DNA of 64,000 nucleotides from Uloborus plumipes (GCA_038373865.1 JAXGGA010005236.1:1-64000); one strand, 5' to 3'. Positions 35,013-46,855 are shown, counted from the first letter of the stretch. The notes: generated from the sequence alone by a model not told the origin. Numbers and translations: made by a program.

Positions 35013-36403
35013 CACTGTTAAAACTAATGGTTGCAATTGGCACCTTTCCGGGGTGAAACGCTTGTAACAGGAGCGGCACCCAGTAGGGTGCCGAGATTTC
35101 ACCCTTGGCTTGGGTGAAAAACTGGCACCCTCAATTCAACGAGCAGCGCGGGTGAAAGATGGAACCGTATAGGAGAGCATAATGGCACCCTCACTGTTCA
35201 CTATTGCAGATCCCCCCTGTGCTGTGTGCGTTTCTGTTTTTCGATTGTGTTTACTTTTATTTATTGCTTTTATTCACAAAGTCTTGGTACATTTTCACCT
35301 TGAATTCCGATTTGAAAATGATCGAAACTTGTAATTTAAGGCATTTTCTCACAGTTCAGACTTTCCAACATATTTTAAAAGAATTCGTGACTTGAATTAA
35401 ACTCAGTAGTTTTAAAATGCTATTGACATTTACTGCAGCATTATCTGTACCGAAAATGAAGAGGGAAGGTATTTTATGGATCCCTTTCAAAAACAATCAA
35501 AAATATTCAGTTGTATCATTCTATCAATAAAAAATTGAATCGCTTCATTAACTTATAAAATTTTAATCAAGGGTAACATATTAATAGGTATGTATAGTTC
35601 GACATTTAAATATCTTTATGGAATAAAAGATATGGGGTATTTGAAAAGCAGTGTTTGTTAAACGTCAAGTTTCTCGACAGATTAAAAATCGAAATATATT
35701 TTAAGGATCAATTCAACTGATGGAACAAAAAAAGTAAGCTCTGGCAATAACGAACTCAGCATTTGTTATCAATAACGCCAACGAAAGATATTAGCGACAG
35801 CACGAAATGCATGGCATTAAAATAGCATATACATATACGTATGATAAAAACAAATAAGAAAGAAAGAAAGAGTCATTCAGAGTTTCTTTTTTTTTTCCTT
35901 CCCTTCGCGTTCTGCTGCTTGTTTGTATCTGCACGGCAAAAGAGATTCGCTGCACAGAGATAAATTTCCGTTCGTACACTTTGAAATGATTGTACAAATA
36001 TGTTGGAAATTCTTAGAACTATTATCAAATGCATGTACTTACGTGAGAATTCGAAGACTAATATGAAGAATTAATCCATTTTTGTAATAAACTCAAGGTG
36101 AAATCCAAGACTGAAAACACTGTACCGAAAATTCTGTCGTGTCGACGTAAACAAGATGTCCGCCATTCAAATGGTTGATGATGATGATGAGACCTCGCGC
36201 AGGCGCATTCTGTCAAAGGTGCCTTTTGGTACGGCGAGATGTCTCACTGAGCATGCGCAAGCTTCATTCACCCCAAAGGGTGCCGATGGGATGCTTTTTA
36301 GTGCGGTAAGAGCTTTTCCAATTCGCTGTGGCACCCCGTGGCACCTTGCTTTCACCCAAACTTTCTTATTGGCACCCCTGCGTCACCCGTAGTTTTTACA
36401 GTG
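35013..36403. mobile_element. CACTGT-ended element with GGCACC-rich arms
   Basis: The left end CACTGTTAAAACTA and the right end TAGTTTTTACAGTG are inverted copies. Both arms carry GGCACC and GGGTGAAA phrases in inverted order, for example GGCACC at 35040 and GGCACCCC at 36371. The flanking dinucleotide is CA on both sides, so the TSD is unclear. The ends recall those of the CACTG-type MITEs. No transposase is seen. Confidence 0.6.
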
Positions 36404-37327
36404 CAGCAGCATTTTACAAAACGAAGCATTATTTTCAGAAAGAAATTAAGTAAACCCAAATAATAAAAAAAAAGGTAAATAGAGTGATAAGAAAATTGAT
36501 TGAATTATAATATTTTCCTCTTCTGAAGTAATGTTATTGTTCTATTCATTTAGAGTAGAAATTATTGCGACAATCAATTCAACAAATGTCCGTTGTAAAA
36601 GTGGGGTATCTAATTGTAAATGATTTTACTATGCCTTATTATACAAAAAAGCCCTTCTCAAATTTTTAATTATGAAAGAAATATGTGTTCAGCTACTTTT
36701 AGTCACTATATTTTTTGAAAAAATCAATTTCAATTTTGAAATTTGGTTTGCTTCGATTTTATGCTAAAAGATGTAACTAAATGTTATTCCATTTAGCAAA
36801 GAAATACGCGTTTTAAAAACATGAAAATGCATAATTTTTACTATGAACGACAGAAATATTAATTACAGTGAGCTTTATGGCAACCTAAAGCCCATCAAAA
36901 CTTAGAAAGATTTATTGCAGCAGTAAAATCAAATAGCAAATATGATTTAAAAAAAAAATCCGATATTATATAAGAATAATTATTATGTTATAATAATGAC
37001 AAAACTGTAGTTGAGAAAAGAGATTACTCCCCAAAAGAGATTGATTTTTTTTTTATTTGTTTTAGGTTAATTTCATATAGTGAGTTCTAAAAGTAAGGTT
37101 TAATTCTATGTCTACTCAATTGTAATAAAAAATTTTGTTCATAACTCATTAAAATTATTTTGCATTCAAATTTCCCTATTGGCACGACTAGCTTTTTGAA
37201 AAAGTACATACTAAACATTAGTCATCAGTAGAAGTGACTAAAATATCTTTCACGCCAAGACAGGCCCATCATTTGGGACATCAGGACGGGTGGTCAATAG
37301 CCTCTCCCCTGGTTTTGGGAAATAAAT

Positions 37328-39704
37328 GGGCAATTCCACGTGACTTATGTTACAATTTGACGTGATTTTACAAAAGTAAATGTTATATATATTAAAGAAA
37401 TACCATGCCTGATTTAAATAAAGCTGTTGACAGTCATCTGGTATGCAGTGAGAATCTGTGGATGTCAGCATTTTAAATTTCAACAGAAATGAATGGTGTT
37501 TCAACCTGAATTTAACAGCGTGACTCACGTTACAAAAAAAAGGAACTCAAGTTTTTTGGGTAATTAAAAACCTAAGATTCCTGCTCTTTCAGAATAATAA
37601 AATTTAAAAACTGCTTTTCATGGCACAAAATATGTTTCTAAGTTGTGATATATACGAAAATTAAGTTCATTTTGCAGTCACTAATTAAGTTATTCAATAT
37701 TTTGAGTGTGACTCACGTTACATAGTTTCGTGACTCACGTTACATCTCCGTTTTAGTCCTTTACTTTACATCTTATTTTGAAAATTTTGTGTAGAGATTT
37801 CACCTAAATTCAATTAAAATTAATGCTTAATGGCTTGTTTTCTTTAGTTGATCAGTTTTAAATACAGTAAAACCTCTCCGAGCGGTCACTTTTACAAAGC
37901 GGCCACCCCTCTTAACGGCCAATTTTTCGCAGCACGAATTTTTTGTCCCATAGACCTAGGGTTAAAATTCTTCTTAACAGCTGCCATCTAACCCCTCTGA
38001 ACGGTCACAGAGTGGATTCATCAATTCAATTTTCCAAAACATATGTTTGTCTTTTTTTATACTACTTCCCATATTTTCTCTGTGGCTGCATTGTACTGAT
38101 TTCAAATTCTCAATTCATACATCTGGAAACTTTTACAGAATATAACACACCATTACATTTCATCTGATACCAATCATAACATTTAATGTTGCATAATGGC
38201 TGTAAAATTAGTTGACTGCTGTCAGAAGTAGGCTCTTCAAAGAACTTACTTTTCTCATCCACGACTACTGATGAATAATTAAATTTTAAGCATCTCAAAA
38301 GAGAACAAGTGAGATGTTGACCTTGCTTTTTAAAATTTCTCTTATGTTCCAATTTTATATGTATAAAAAAAAATTCTCTCACTCAAGCTAATTTTTTAAA
38401 TCATTTTTGTTTAGATTTTCTTGGGATAAATAATTTTTTCAGCATGAGTTCAGTGGACATTGAAATCTTCTTTTCAAATGTATATTACATTTACGGATGA
38501 GTATTGAGTAACTCACTTATGACTACAGTTTAACTGTGAGGTGAATTAACGGAATTTCTCCTTGTTTTGGCGAGTCTTCCTTAGTGTATTTACATATTTG
38601 TGTACTTGTTGAAGCGATATTTAAGAAGTTTGAATTTAGCCAAAATTTCCTTTGAAAGTTTCATATGTTTATTTTTCAGCTTATATTGAATTGCTAGAGG
38701 CAATATCCTTAGCTTTTCGACTTTTCTCGTTAGACATTCTTTCATCCAGAGACAATGTTTCTGTTTACATGCAATTTACTTCCCTTCTTGCTTTAATTTT
38801 TCTCGGCACCTTTTCTGTCATACTGCGGTTACTCGTTAAATATTTTAAAAAATTCTTTTACTGGAATGAAAAACCTTTCTTAGGTACGGAAGAAAAATAT
38901 GTGCATGCATAAACACATGCTACACATTGGAAAGCTGAGGGCCAAAACAGGGACCCAGTGCACTAATTGAAAGATTATAAAACACTAAAAGAATTAAAAT
39001 TACGCTATTTATATTTAATTTTATCAGTATTATTAATTATATATAGGTGTGTACAAGTGTTAACCCTCCCTTTAGACCCTAAAATACCATTAGGGCACAT
39101 TAAATACTTTTAAGAAGTGAATATTAGCTTATATTGGCTGTAACTCACTTTTCGCGTGACTCACGTTACAAAATAAACATCCTTATTTTTTGAATAAAAA
39201 AGCAAAAAACTCTAAATTGGCCGATAATTTCTTTTTTGTAATATACATGAGTAGGAGAAACAGGAAAAAAAATTTCATTTATAAGCTATAAAATTTGGAA
39301 ATATTAAAAAAATTAAGTTTTCGTGACTCACGTTACACAAAATTTAATGGTTTAAAAACTACTTAAAAAAATTATTTTAAGAATAAATTTCAAAATGTAC
39401 TATTAATAATTGTTTTCTTATCGAATAAATCTGCCAGGAAAAAATGCAATTAAATTGTGGAAACATTCTAAACCAATAAAATATGCTCGTTTAAAATTGT
39501 GTCTAGCAGAGAGAGACTTTCACAAGATTGTGAGCTCATATAACAAGTTCTCTTATAAAAAGAAAATGATTCGACTGAAGTTACCTTATAGTAATTTGTA
39601 AACTTCAATCAATATAGAGAACGTACAAAAAAAAAAAAAAAAATTAAGACAATTTTTCAACCTTTTTTTTTAACACCGAGTTCCCATGTTGCCTGGAATT
39701 GCCC
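37328..39704. mobile_element. Non-autonomous element with 4-bp TSD and iterated GTGACTCAC motifs
   Basis: AAAT occurs exactly at both junctions (37324-37327 and 39705-39708) within an otherwise continuous MITE, so the boundaries are well supported. The ends are GGGCAATTCCA and TGGAATTGCCC. The 15-bp motif CGTGACTCACGTTAC recurs at 37519, 37707 (one change), 37729, 39155 and 39322, with a variant at 37339, all on the + strand and confined to the outer 420 bp on the left and the outer 550 bp on the right. No transposase is recognised; the 63-codon frame at 39410-39601 is lysine-rich and has no known domain. The plan parallels the element at 47983-54612. Confidence 0.78.
37865..38015. mobile_element. 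pogo/Tigger-type fragment
   Basis: TA then CAGTAAAACCTCTCCGAGCG, followed by GTCACTTTTACAAAGCGGCC, is the terminal signature of pogo/Tigger elements. A CTCTGAACGGTCAC phrase at about 37996 is a direct-repeat echo. A clean right end is not seen. It is inserted in the 37328-39704 element. Confidence 0.55.
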
Positions 39705-40629
39705 AAATGTATTTACACATAGGTGGGCTTGGCTTTTGCTTTTTTTTTTGGTTTAAGTTACATTGAAATTTGGTATAATTTACCTTTTGCCCCCCCCCCC
39801 CCCTCCCCGGCAAAATTTGAAATGACGAGCCTGCGTCAGGAAAAAGGGGGTTAATAGCAGGGAAATACGAATTTTCACAATAATTAGTGTTAAACCTTTT
39901 CCCACTAATATTCATGACGAAAAATAACAGCAATGGTCGAAAATTAAGTTTTATTCATATGATCATTGTGTATTTTTTTCTTCATTTATATTTGTGAGAA
40001 ACGTTTAATATTAAAGTCAAGGTTGTAAAAATTCAACCTTTAGACTTCATCTCTCAATACCCCCCCCCCCCCCCCCAAGAGCCTGTCCCGTATTTACAGT
40101 TCTTAAATCTGGCAACCCTGCCAGCAACTCTCCAAATGTGGTTCGCAATACAGCTGACGAAGCTTTCTTGAATGGTTTTGTCAAGGCTTGCAGAAATCTT
40201 GACACTGTAATGAACTTATTTTTGATCAATTGCACTCTAAAAAAGAGCCTTTTCTCTTTTTGCAAGCAATTGCAGACTGGTTTTTAAAAGGAAGACTAAT
40301 GAATTCAGTGCCATTATTATTTAAAAAAAAATTATACGAATAGCATAAATTGATCATCTAGGTCAGCGGTTCCCAACCTTTTCAGCTATGCGGCCCACTA
40401 ATTTTAGGGAAAAAATTTGGAGGCCCACTACTTGACGACAATACAAGTAAAACTTCTAATGACAAACAGACATCTATATTTATAAAAATCATATGCACAT
40501 ACTTCAATAATTAAGAGAAACTGAACAAGATTTTAGACTTTTTTTTTTATTTTGTAAAACGAATACAACTTTATTGTTTCCACATAGAAGGAAACCCTTC
40601 AAAAACAAATATTTAAAGTGAAAAGATTC

Positions 40630-42790
40630 TCAATGGGATTTTTGACACTGTCTACTGCTCACGAGCGCATCAATATCTGGATTGAAATTCGATAATTTCA
40701 GCCTCAAATCACTCTCAACGTTCAATTTGTTTCTGTATTAATTTTTCAAAAATACTAATGTGGAAAAAGCTCGTTCACAAAGATAAGTGGTCGAAAATCC
40801 CATCAAGTGTCTCAGTGCAATTTTGGCAATAGCTGGGTAATCTTGCCGAACACTTATCCAGAACGGGACTAATGGCGTTGTTTTAAAAAGCGATTTTAAG
40901 GTCTGGTCGCATGATACTTCAATTAGCGAGTCTTCTTCACTGGAAGATAATCTCAATTTTGCCAGGTAATTTTCTTCAAAGGGATTTCTGATCCAGTGTA
41001 TTTTATCCTCAATTTTAGGGAAGAATTTCCTAAGAAATATGAATATTATTATTTATTATCATTAGTTCTAAAGAACGTAATATTTGAAATATTTAACGCT
41101 TGTAGAAAAGTCATTCGTTCAAGAACAATAATATTTTCAATAAGGGCTGCTAAAATATTAGCATAAAATAAGGAAAGATAAATACTTTCAACTAACCTGA
41201 GGCTAGATGCCAAAGAGTTGAGGTGATCTTTTATGGTTGCAGCTGTTTTCTCATCAATTTCAACTTCGTTGGTCTCAAGAAAATCTTGCAAGGTAGGAAA
41301 TGCGTCATAGGAATCTTGTTCCACTTTTCGAACCCATCTCTGAAGTTTCATTATCATAGCTTCAATTTTGTCTTGCACAAAAAAACTTATTACAATCCTT
41401 GCCTTGGAGAGTTAAATTCAGAACATTAAGAGAATTGAAAATATCCGCCAAATAGGCCAACCGTTTCAACCAATTTTCATCTGTGATGCAGTCTAAGTAA
41501 GAACTTGCAAGTTTCCCATTATGTACTTCATCCATAAGGAAAACCAAAAGTTCATCGCGGAGTTCGAACAATCTTGTCAAGACTTTGCCTCTTGAGAGCC
41601 ACCGAACTTCACAATGAAGTAAAAGTTGCTTATGGTCGCTTACCATTTCGTCACACAAAACACGAAACAGTCTGGAGTTTTTAGGTCTAGCTTTGATAAA
41701 GTTCAAGATTTTGACTGCGTCGTCAAGAGTTTTTTTCAAACACTCGTCGAAACCTTTGACTGCAAGAGCCTCTCTATGTATACTGCAATGTATCCATTGA
41801 ACCAATGGTGCAACTGATTTAACCTTGGAGGCTAATCCGTTATAAACTCCTGACATCGCTCGTGCCCCATCAGTTGTCAAACCTACACATTTCTTCCAAT
41901 CTATTTCATTTTCTTTCATAAAATTGTCGGCAGCTTGAAAAATTTCCTCTCCAGTTGTTCTAGTCAACAAAGAGTGACAAAACAACATTTCTTCTTGAAT
42001 ATTGCCGTTCCATTCAAAGCGACAAAAAGCCAATAAATTAGCCTGACCAGCAACATCTGTGCTTTCGTCAAATTGGAGAGAAAAATATTCACTTTTTCTC
42101 AAAAGACTAAGCATGGCTTCTTTTACATTTTCCGACATTTCATCAATTCGTCTTTTAACTGTCGTGTTCGATAACGGAATTTCATTAATTTGTTTTTTAC
42201 ATTTATCATCAAATAACGCATCACTTATTATTTTTGCAGCGGGAATAATAAGTTCTTTTCCCACAGTGTGAGCTGAACCCTTCTTTGCAATTAGCAATGC
42301 TAGTTCATGTGAAACTCTGGTGCTTAGAGTGCTTTGTTTTGAAGTCTTCTCCATAGTTGATTTTGTCATTGCAAAATTCTCTTTTCTTCGTTTGAAAGAA
42401 CTCAATTGACTTTCCTACATATTCTGGGTGCTTAGTTACAATATGTCTTTCAAGTTTCCAAACTTTCATACACTCATTTGAAAGGGTTTCAAAACAAATC
42501 ACGCACTGAGGCATAGGCTCTTCTTCAGAGCCAGAAGACACGAAGCCAAATTTTAAAAAATCCGCGTTATATTTACGGAAATATATTTTGCTTTCCCTGG
42601 CTATTTTTCTGCTACATGAATTAGAAACTGCCTTACTAACTAATTCAGTACTTGTCGTAGTAATCCCTTCATCACTTACCACTTCATCTTGCACAGACCC
42701 GTCGATCAGCTCTATTTGCGAACAATGACCACAGTGCACGAATACCACAGCGATCCATACAATATCCGGAAAACTAACAATGGACCCCAA
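40630..42790 (-). pseudogene. hAT transposase, ZBED5/Buster-like, lightly broken
   Basis: Read on the minus strand. A BED-type zinc finger comes first (YNADFLKFGF, then CVICFETLSNE, then RHIVTKHPEY; C-x2-C...H-x4-H). The RNase-H-like core follows with the expected acidic positions: QFDESTD, CVGLTTDGARAM and, after the insertion domain, LFELRDEL. The end carries the hAT dimerisation region (CERAFSTL...), the tail reading on to a TGA at 40630-40632. Lesions: a frame change at about 42370-42400; one extra T in a T7 run at about 41383; and a stop TAA at 40738-40740 replacing a sense codon, with homologous frame resuming directly after it. An intron is likely at 41030-41196. The gene resembles the source of domesticated ZBED5-like vertebrate genes, but intact TIRs and TSD mark this copy as a transposon, not a host gene. 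Confidence 0.9.
41030..41196 (-). other. Putative spliceosomal intron in the hAT transposase
   Basis: On the minus strand the exon ends CTCAG before GTTAGT, and the next exon begins after TTTCTTAG. Removing these 167 bases joins LASSLR to KFFPKIED in frame (phase 2) and restores the block before WIRNPF expected in this family. Without removal the frame runs into unrelated AT-rich codons and stops at 41049. Confidence 0.7.
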
Positions 42791-42896
42791 GATCTTAGAA
42801 ACGACACTCTCAATTCAACGTCCGCGGCCCAGTACCATGCTGTCCGCGGCCCACAAGAGGGCCGCGGCCCACGGGTTGGGAACCGCTGATCTAGGT

Positions 42897-43893
42897 TGTT
42901 CCGGTGGAAAATAGTCGTCATGTGCATGTGGCCTGAGCTAGGGGAATAAGGTTGAAATATCATGTGTTTACAACGTCAGTATACTGCAGCCTATAAATTT
43001 GTTTAATCTGTAAAACGGTAGTATTAAGCTTATTTACTCTTCGTTTTGAGCAGTGCAAATTGAAATTTTATTTTCATAGATGTACATTAACAAATTATCT
43101 TGCATATTTTGCAAACCGAAGCTTCGTACTTGTTCTGCTCCACATTTCGAATTTAAAATTTAGATACTTTAGTTAACTTGAACTTAATACGTGTTAGAAA
43201 GTATAACTTGCACTTTCCATTTAACTCTCGTAAATACTTAAACGGTCCAAAAGATTAGGTTTTGTTTTAAAAGGCGTAAACATACCACATATCCTTAACA
43301 GTACTGAACAATTCGATAATTACAATTTCCGTACTATGATGCTTGTACAACGTTAGAATGTTTCTTTTAGAAAATATATGTAGTTTCTTAAAATTTGTCA
43401 AATTCTACTTTATTTATTTATTTATTTTTTTATTATCCAGTTATCTATAGTTTACTCAAAATACAATCATAACAATTTTGTAATTTCAAGAAATGAATAA
43501 AAATATTCGCCATAAATTAACAAATGTGGTATAGTAATTTTGATTGTTGCTAAATCTCAAATTCTTTTCGTTATAAAAGTGTAACAAACATTATAATAAT
43601 TTTGCTTTTAAAGGATTACATACATACAAATAAATAAATAGACGAACGGAATGAAATTAATGCTATTCAAAATTGCGCTTCCCCCCTCACTTCAAAAAAA
43701 AAAAAAAAAACACTTGCATCAAACTAAAGCCATTCTAAAATCTTTCAGAGTCTTGGTCTTGGGATTGAGCAATAGCATTTTTGTTTTCATTTATTTATGA
43801 CTGAATCAACTGCTAGTAACAATAGAAAACAAAATGTTGAAATAGCACAAGTTAGCAACTGCTCGAAAATTTTCAGCATTTTATTTTTTTATT
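42897..43893. other. AT-rich sequence, no gene seen
   Basis: Short A/T runs and an imperfect ATTT repeat near 43410. Nothing else recognised. Confidence 0.35.
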
Positions 43894-43901
43894 GCACGAA
43901 G

Positions 43902-44214
43902 CCCTGTGGCAGAAAGCTGCCGACATGGCGACATTGTCGCAGAATCAGGGAGACAGTGTGCAGAAAGATTTTTGGGATTGGGAGGGAAAAAAACGCTAAG
44001 AAAAAAATATATATATAAAACAGCCAAAAAAAAAAAACCCTATGAATCTATAGTACTAATATTAACATTTTTGTAAATATAAACACCTTGTCTTACTGTA
44101 AGAGGGTTGCATAATGAATACATATTTATTATTGAAGAATATTCTAGTGTTTCAGAAAGATGTTGGTTCTAGAAAATGTGTCGCAGAAAGCAGAAAAAAA
44201 ATTCTGCCACAGGG
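43902..44214. mobile_element. hAT-type MITE (CCCTGTGGCAGAA family)
   Basis: The left end CCCTGTGGCAGAA and the right end TTCTGCCACAGGG are perfect inverted copies. The flanks GCACGAAG (43894-43901) and GTACGAAG (44215-44222) match at 7 of 8 bases. 313 bp, non-coding, with extra CGCAGAAAG phrases near the right end. Confidence 0.75.
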
Positions 44215-44355
44215 GTACGAAGGTATTTATTCATTTCGAAGCTACAGGGAGCGCCAGAGAAACTTACTTTTTTGAAATGTCAATAAAAACAAAACTACTT
44301 AAGTTATTGTTTTAATTCTTTTTTTATTTGAGAATACAATATCCCATTTTTTTTT

Positions 44356-45060
44356 TCATTTAGTCTTGAAAATGACATCGGTTAAATGATGACCCCCATT
44401 GAGCATACACTGATTAAGACGATTTTTAAAGTTTGTGAGCACTCTTTGCAGCATATCAATTGGTATGTTGGCAATTTCGTCGCGAATGTTATTCTTGAGG
44501 TGAGCTATTATGCGTGGTCGATCAACATAAACCAGGGATTTCAAATAACCCCATAAAAAAATCGCACGGCCCCAAATCTGGGGAGCGTGCTGGCCATGGG
44601 AGATCGCCTTTGAGAGAGATGAGGTGGTCGGGGAAATGTTGTCGCAACAAATTCATTGAATCTCGTGCTGTGTGTGCTGTGACTCCCAGGACCCGATTAA
44701 GATATTACGGGGCCCTAGACCAAACACTCTTTTGGGGCCCCCTATACTGAGGCTTTACAATTTTAGGCATTGGATAAAACATTTTTAGCCATCGATTAGA
44801 GCAATTCTAGCCATTTGGGGCCCATACATTGTGGGGGCCCTAGGCCACGGCCTAATTGGCCTATTCAGTAATCAGGCACTGATGACTCCATCTTGCTGAA
44901 TCCACACGTCCCTAATGTTCATTTTTTCGAGGCTGGGAAGGAAGAAATCCTCGATGCGCGCGTTGCGTAGCAGTAACTGAGCGACCGTTCGAAAAGTAGC
45001 TTTCGACGGCAAAGGCGCGCTGTTCTTTTGACCATAGTATGATGGCGACTAATTAAAGGG
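44356..45060 (-). pseudogene. mariner/IS630 transposase, C-terminal part
   Basis: Minus-strand pieces read, in order, FFLPSLEKMNIRDVWIQQDG (upstream of the MITE, about 44888-44955), then TARDSMNLLRQHFPDHL and PWPARSPDLGPCDFF (about 44550-44680), then after a one-base frame change YLKSLVYVDRP...IANIPIDML...NRLNQCMLNGGHHL. The Asp in IQQDG and the Asp in SPDLGPCDFF correspond to the second and third catalytic acids, and the WGYLK region is typical of mariner-like transposases. Damage: missing N-terminal half, MITE insertion after the QQDG motif, and a frameshift near 44550. Not functional. Confidence 0.8.
44687..44881. mobile_element. hAT-type MITE inserted in the mariner transposase
   Basis: Flanks GTGACTCC (44679-44686) and ATGACTCC (44882-44889) match at 7 of 8. 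The ends CAGGACCCGATTAAG and, reversed, CAGTGCCTGATTACTG are imperfect inverted copies. Internal GGGGCCC phrases lie on both sides of the centre. The same family left an end at 34742. Confidence 0.75.
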
Positions 45061-45175
45061 AAAACAAAACTTGGAGATTTCCCGCTCCAGATGCGCCCAC
45101 TCTTGGCTTTCTACGCAGCCAATTCACAGCGCAGGAATTTTTTCAAAAAAGTAAGTTTCTCTGGCGCACCCTGTA

Positions 45176-46660
45176 TAAGTAATTTTTAAATGAAAGGAGT
45201 CTCTTTAGGAATTCAATTTACTGCTCCAATCTGAATAGAACCAGTTTAAAATAATTTTCTACTGTAATTAAAACGTTTTTTTTTATCCTGTTACATCTTT
45301 CACAACTGACCTATGGAGAAATTCTGAAATAGCTTTTTTTTCCTGTGTGTCGGTATGTGCCTATTTAAGTTCAGACCTTGAAGAAAGTGATCTTCGTGAT
45401 TAGATTCCAAATCATATGCACTAAAAAATCAAAATATGTGCTAAAATACCTAAATTATGCACTAAGAATTTAAAAATACATATGCATTAATACTATTTCA
45501 TTTACAAAAAGAAAAGGTGTCACGAAGGTGTCCGAACGTGGAAAAAAAATTTGTTTTATTATTGCATTTTCTTACTAAGGTGATAAATGAATATTAAAAC
45601 ACAATTATTCACATTAAAAATAATTCTTTTATTACTTTCGTTGCTACAAATCATAATTTGTTTGCCAAACTTTTAAAAATAAATAAATTTAAAAAGTGAA
45701 AAAGGCTTTCTTATCAAATAGGATTTTCATGCACCTGAAAAAAACTGTTTCGAACACATCATTTTGTGAAGCATTTTTAACTTTACATATCAGTACAAAA
45801 CTATAAAAGTTAAATATATCTTGTTGGAAAAAAAAAATATTTCCGAAAATTATTTTACTCTTTCTAGTTACAATGTGTTAGACAATTTTTTGTAGCCCTC
45901 TAAAAAAACTATTGACACCTTAAATATTGCAAGTATATACGTGAATAGTTGCGCTTTAAGCGCTCAAGTTTCCGACTTTTCGCCAGATGAAATTACTTTT
46001 TTATTGATCAGTGTCGTATTATATTTTGAAGAAGAATTGGACATTCATAGAGGGCAGTAAATCTTGTTACAAACTGAACCCCGTTATATTGGCGGTACCC
46101 CTCCCCATCTGTAGCTGCATTAACTGTTGTCTGAGACAATGAGCTATAAATTATCGATGTAATGACAGATGCGTGAAGTTCAGCAGATAACAGACCAACT
46201 ATAAAAAAGCTGGGAGCCGAGAGATGCGATTAGAAATTCATTTCGTACATTGGATCAAAGCACATTGATTTTCGTTATCTAATCTCACTGCAAGGATATG
46301 CTGATCAATAATTACGTTGCACGTAATTATCAAGAACGCATATTTTCTCGGTGACATTGTTGATGATGCTAATTTTAAGCTAAAAAGACTCAAGGACCAA
46401 AATTAAGAACACGCGCTAATTTTGTAATTAAAAAAACTGCATGTTAAGTATTGCTTCAATCGTCAAACACTTGAAAGAGTTCCTTTTTATTCTCTTTATG
46501 AAAAACACAAAAGGTAATAAATGATGTTACTCCAATTGAGTGTCACGATGTTAAAATGCTCAAAACTGCGCCATAGTATATAGTAAATATATGTAAAAAT
46601 GTAACATGATAAAATTACATTCTAAAAATATTAGCATCATTAACTTAACATATATTTCTA
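45176..46660. other. AT-rich sequence, no gene seen
   Basis: No boundary or frame of note. Confidence 0.35.
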
Positions 46661-46855
46661 CACTGCAAAAAATAAACTATTGTTTTTACAGTATATAATA
46701 CTGGCAGCCGAGGTTCCAGTTTAAAACTATAAAATGCACAGTAATAAGTTGTAAAATTGCTAATTTAAGTTCACTACTGTGCACATTTTGCAGTTTTAAA
46801 CTGGAATCTCTGCTGCCAGTATTTTCTGTAAAAAAAAAGTTTATTTTTTGCATTG
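46661..46855. mobile_element. CACTG-type MITE, copy D
   Basis: Starts TA then CACTGCAAAAAATAAACT and ends ATTTTTTGCATTG. The left half (TGGCAGCCGAGGTTCCAGTT) is mirrored by the right half (AACTGGAATCTCTGCTGCCA), so the copy is a simple hairpin of 195 bp. Confidence 0.75.

Larger units (their letters stand above)
37261..39833. mobile_element. hAT MITE split by an insertion
   Basis: The left part (37261-37327, starting CAGGCCCATCATTTGGG) and the right part (39705-39833, ending GAAATGACGAGCCTG) together match the intact 168-bp MITE at 47325-47492 in order and landmarks (TCAATAGCCTCTCCCCTGG against TCAATTCTCCC...CTGG, then TTTACACA, then CCTCCCCGG). The flanks CGCCAAGA and CGTCAGGA agree at 6 of 8 bases, an eroded TSD. 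The 2.4-kb element 37328-39704 interrupts it, and the whole lies inside 34899-40120. Confidence 0.75.
34899..40120. mobile_element. hAT-type element, outer layer of a four-level nest
   Basis: A perfect 8-bp TSD, CCAGCAAC (34891-34898 and 40121-40128). The left end CAGGGTTGCCAGACGTCCC and the right end AAATCTGGCAACCCTG are inverted copies, and GTCCCGTATTCTGG near the left (34991) is echoed by GTCCCGTATTTACAG near the right (40085). Most of its 5.2 kb is later insertions (35013-36403 and 37261-39833). No transposase of its own is recognisable. Confidence 0.8.
40364..42888 (-). mobile_element. hAT (Buster/ZBED5-like) transposon, ends and TSD intact
   Basis: A perfect 8-bp TSD, ATCTAGGT (40356-40363 and 42889-42896). 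The ends CAGCGGTTCCCAACC and GGTTGGGAACCGCTG are perfect inverted copies over 15 bp, and both are followed by GCGGCCCAC-type phrases. This end wording is typical of hAT elements of the Charlie/Buster/SPIN kind. The element is 2525 bp and carries its transposase gene on the minus strand, making it the best-preserved autonomous-type element in the window. Confidence 0.92.
44245..45173 (-). mobile_element. mariner/IS630-type element, internally deleted and interrupted
   Basis: TA on both sides (44243-44244, 45174-45175). The ends CAGGGAGCGCCAGAGAAAC and GTTTCTCTGGCGCACCCTG are inverted copies, and the inversion continues into TTACTTTTTTGAAA. Excluding the inserted 195-bp MITE, the element is about 730 bp, shorter than a complete mariner of about 1.3 kb, and it carries only the later part of the transposase. 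Confidence 0.85.

Noticed and set aside
41362..42405. Reading the 347-codon hAT frame as a host ZBED5-like gene
   Set aside because: Perfect 15-bp terminal inverted repeats and an exact 8-bp TSD enclose it, and frameshifts and a stop break it, so it is a transposon copy.
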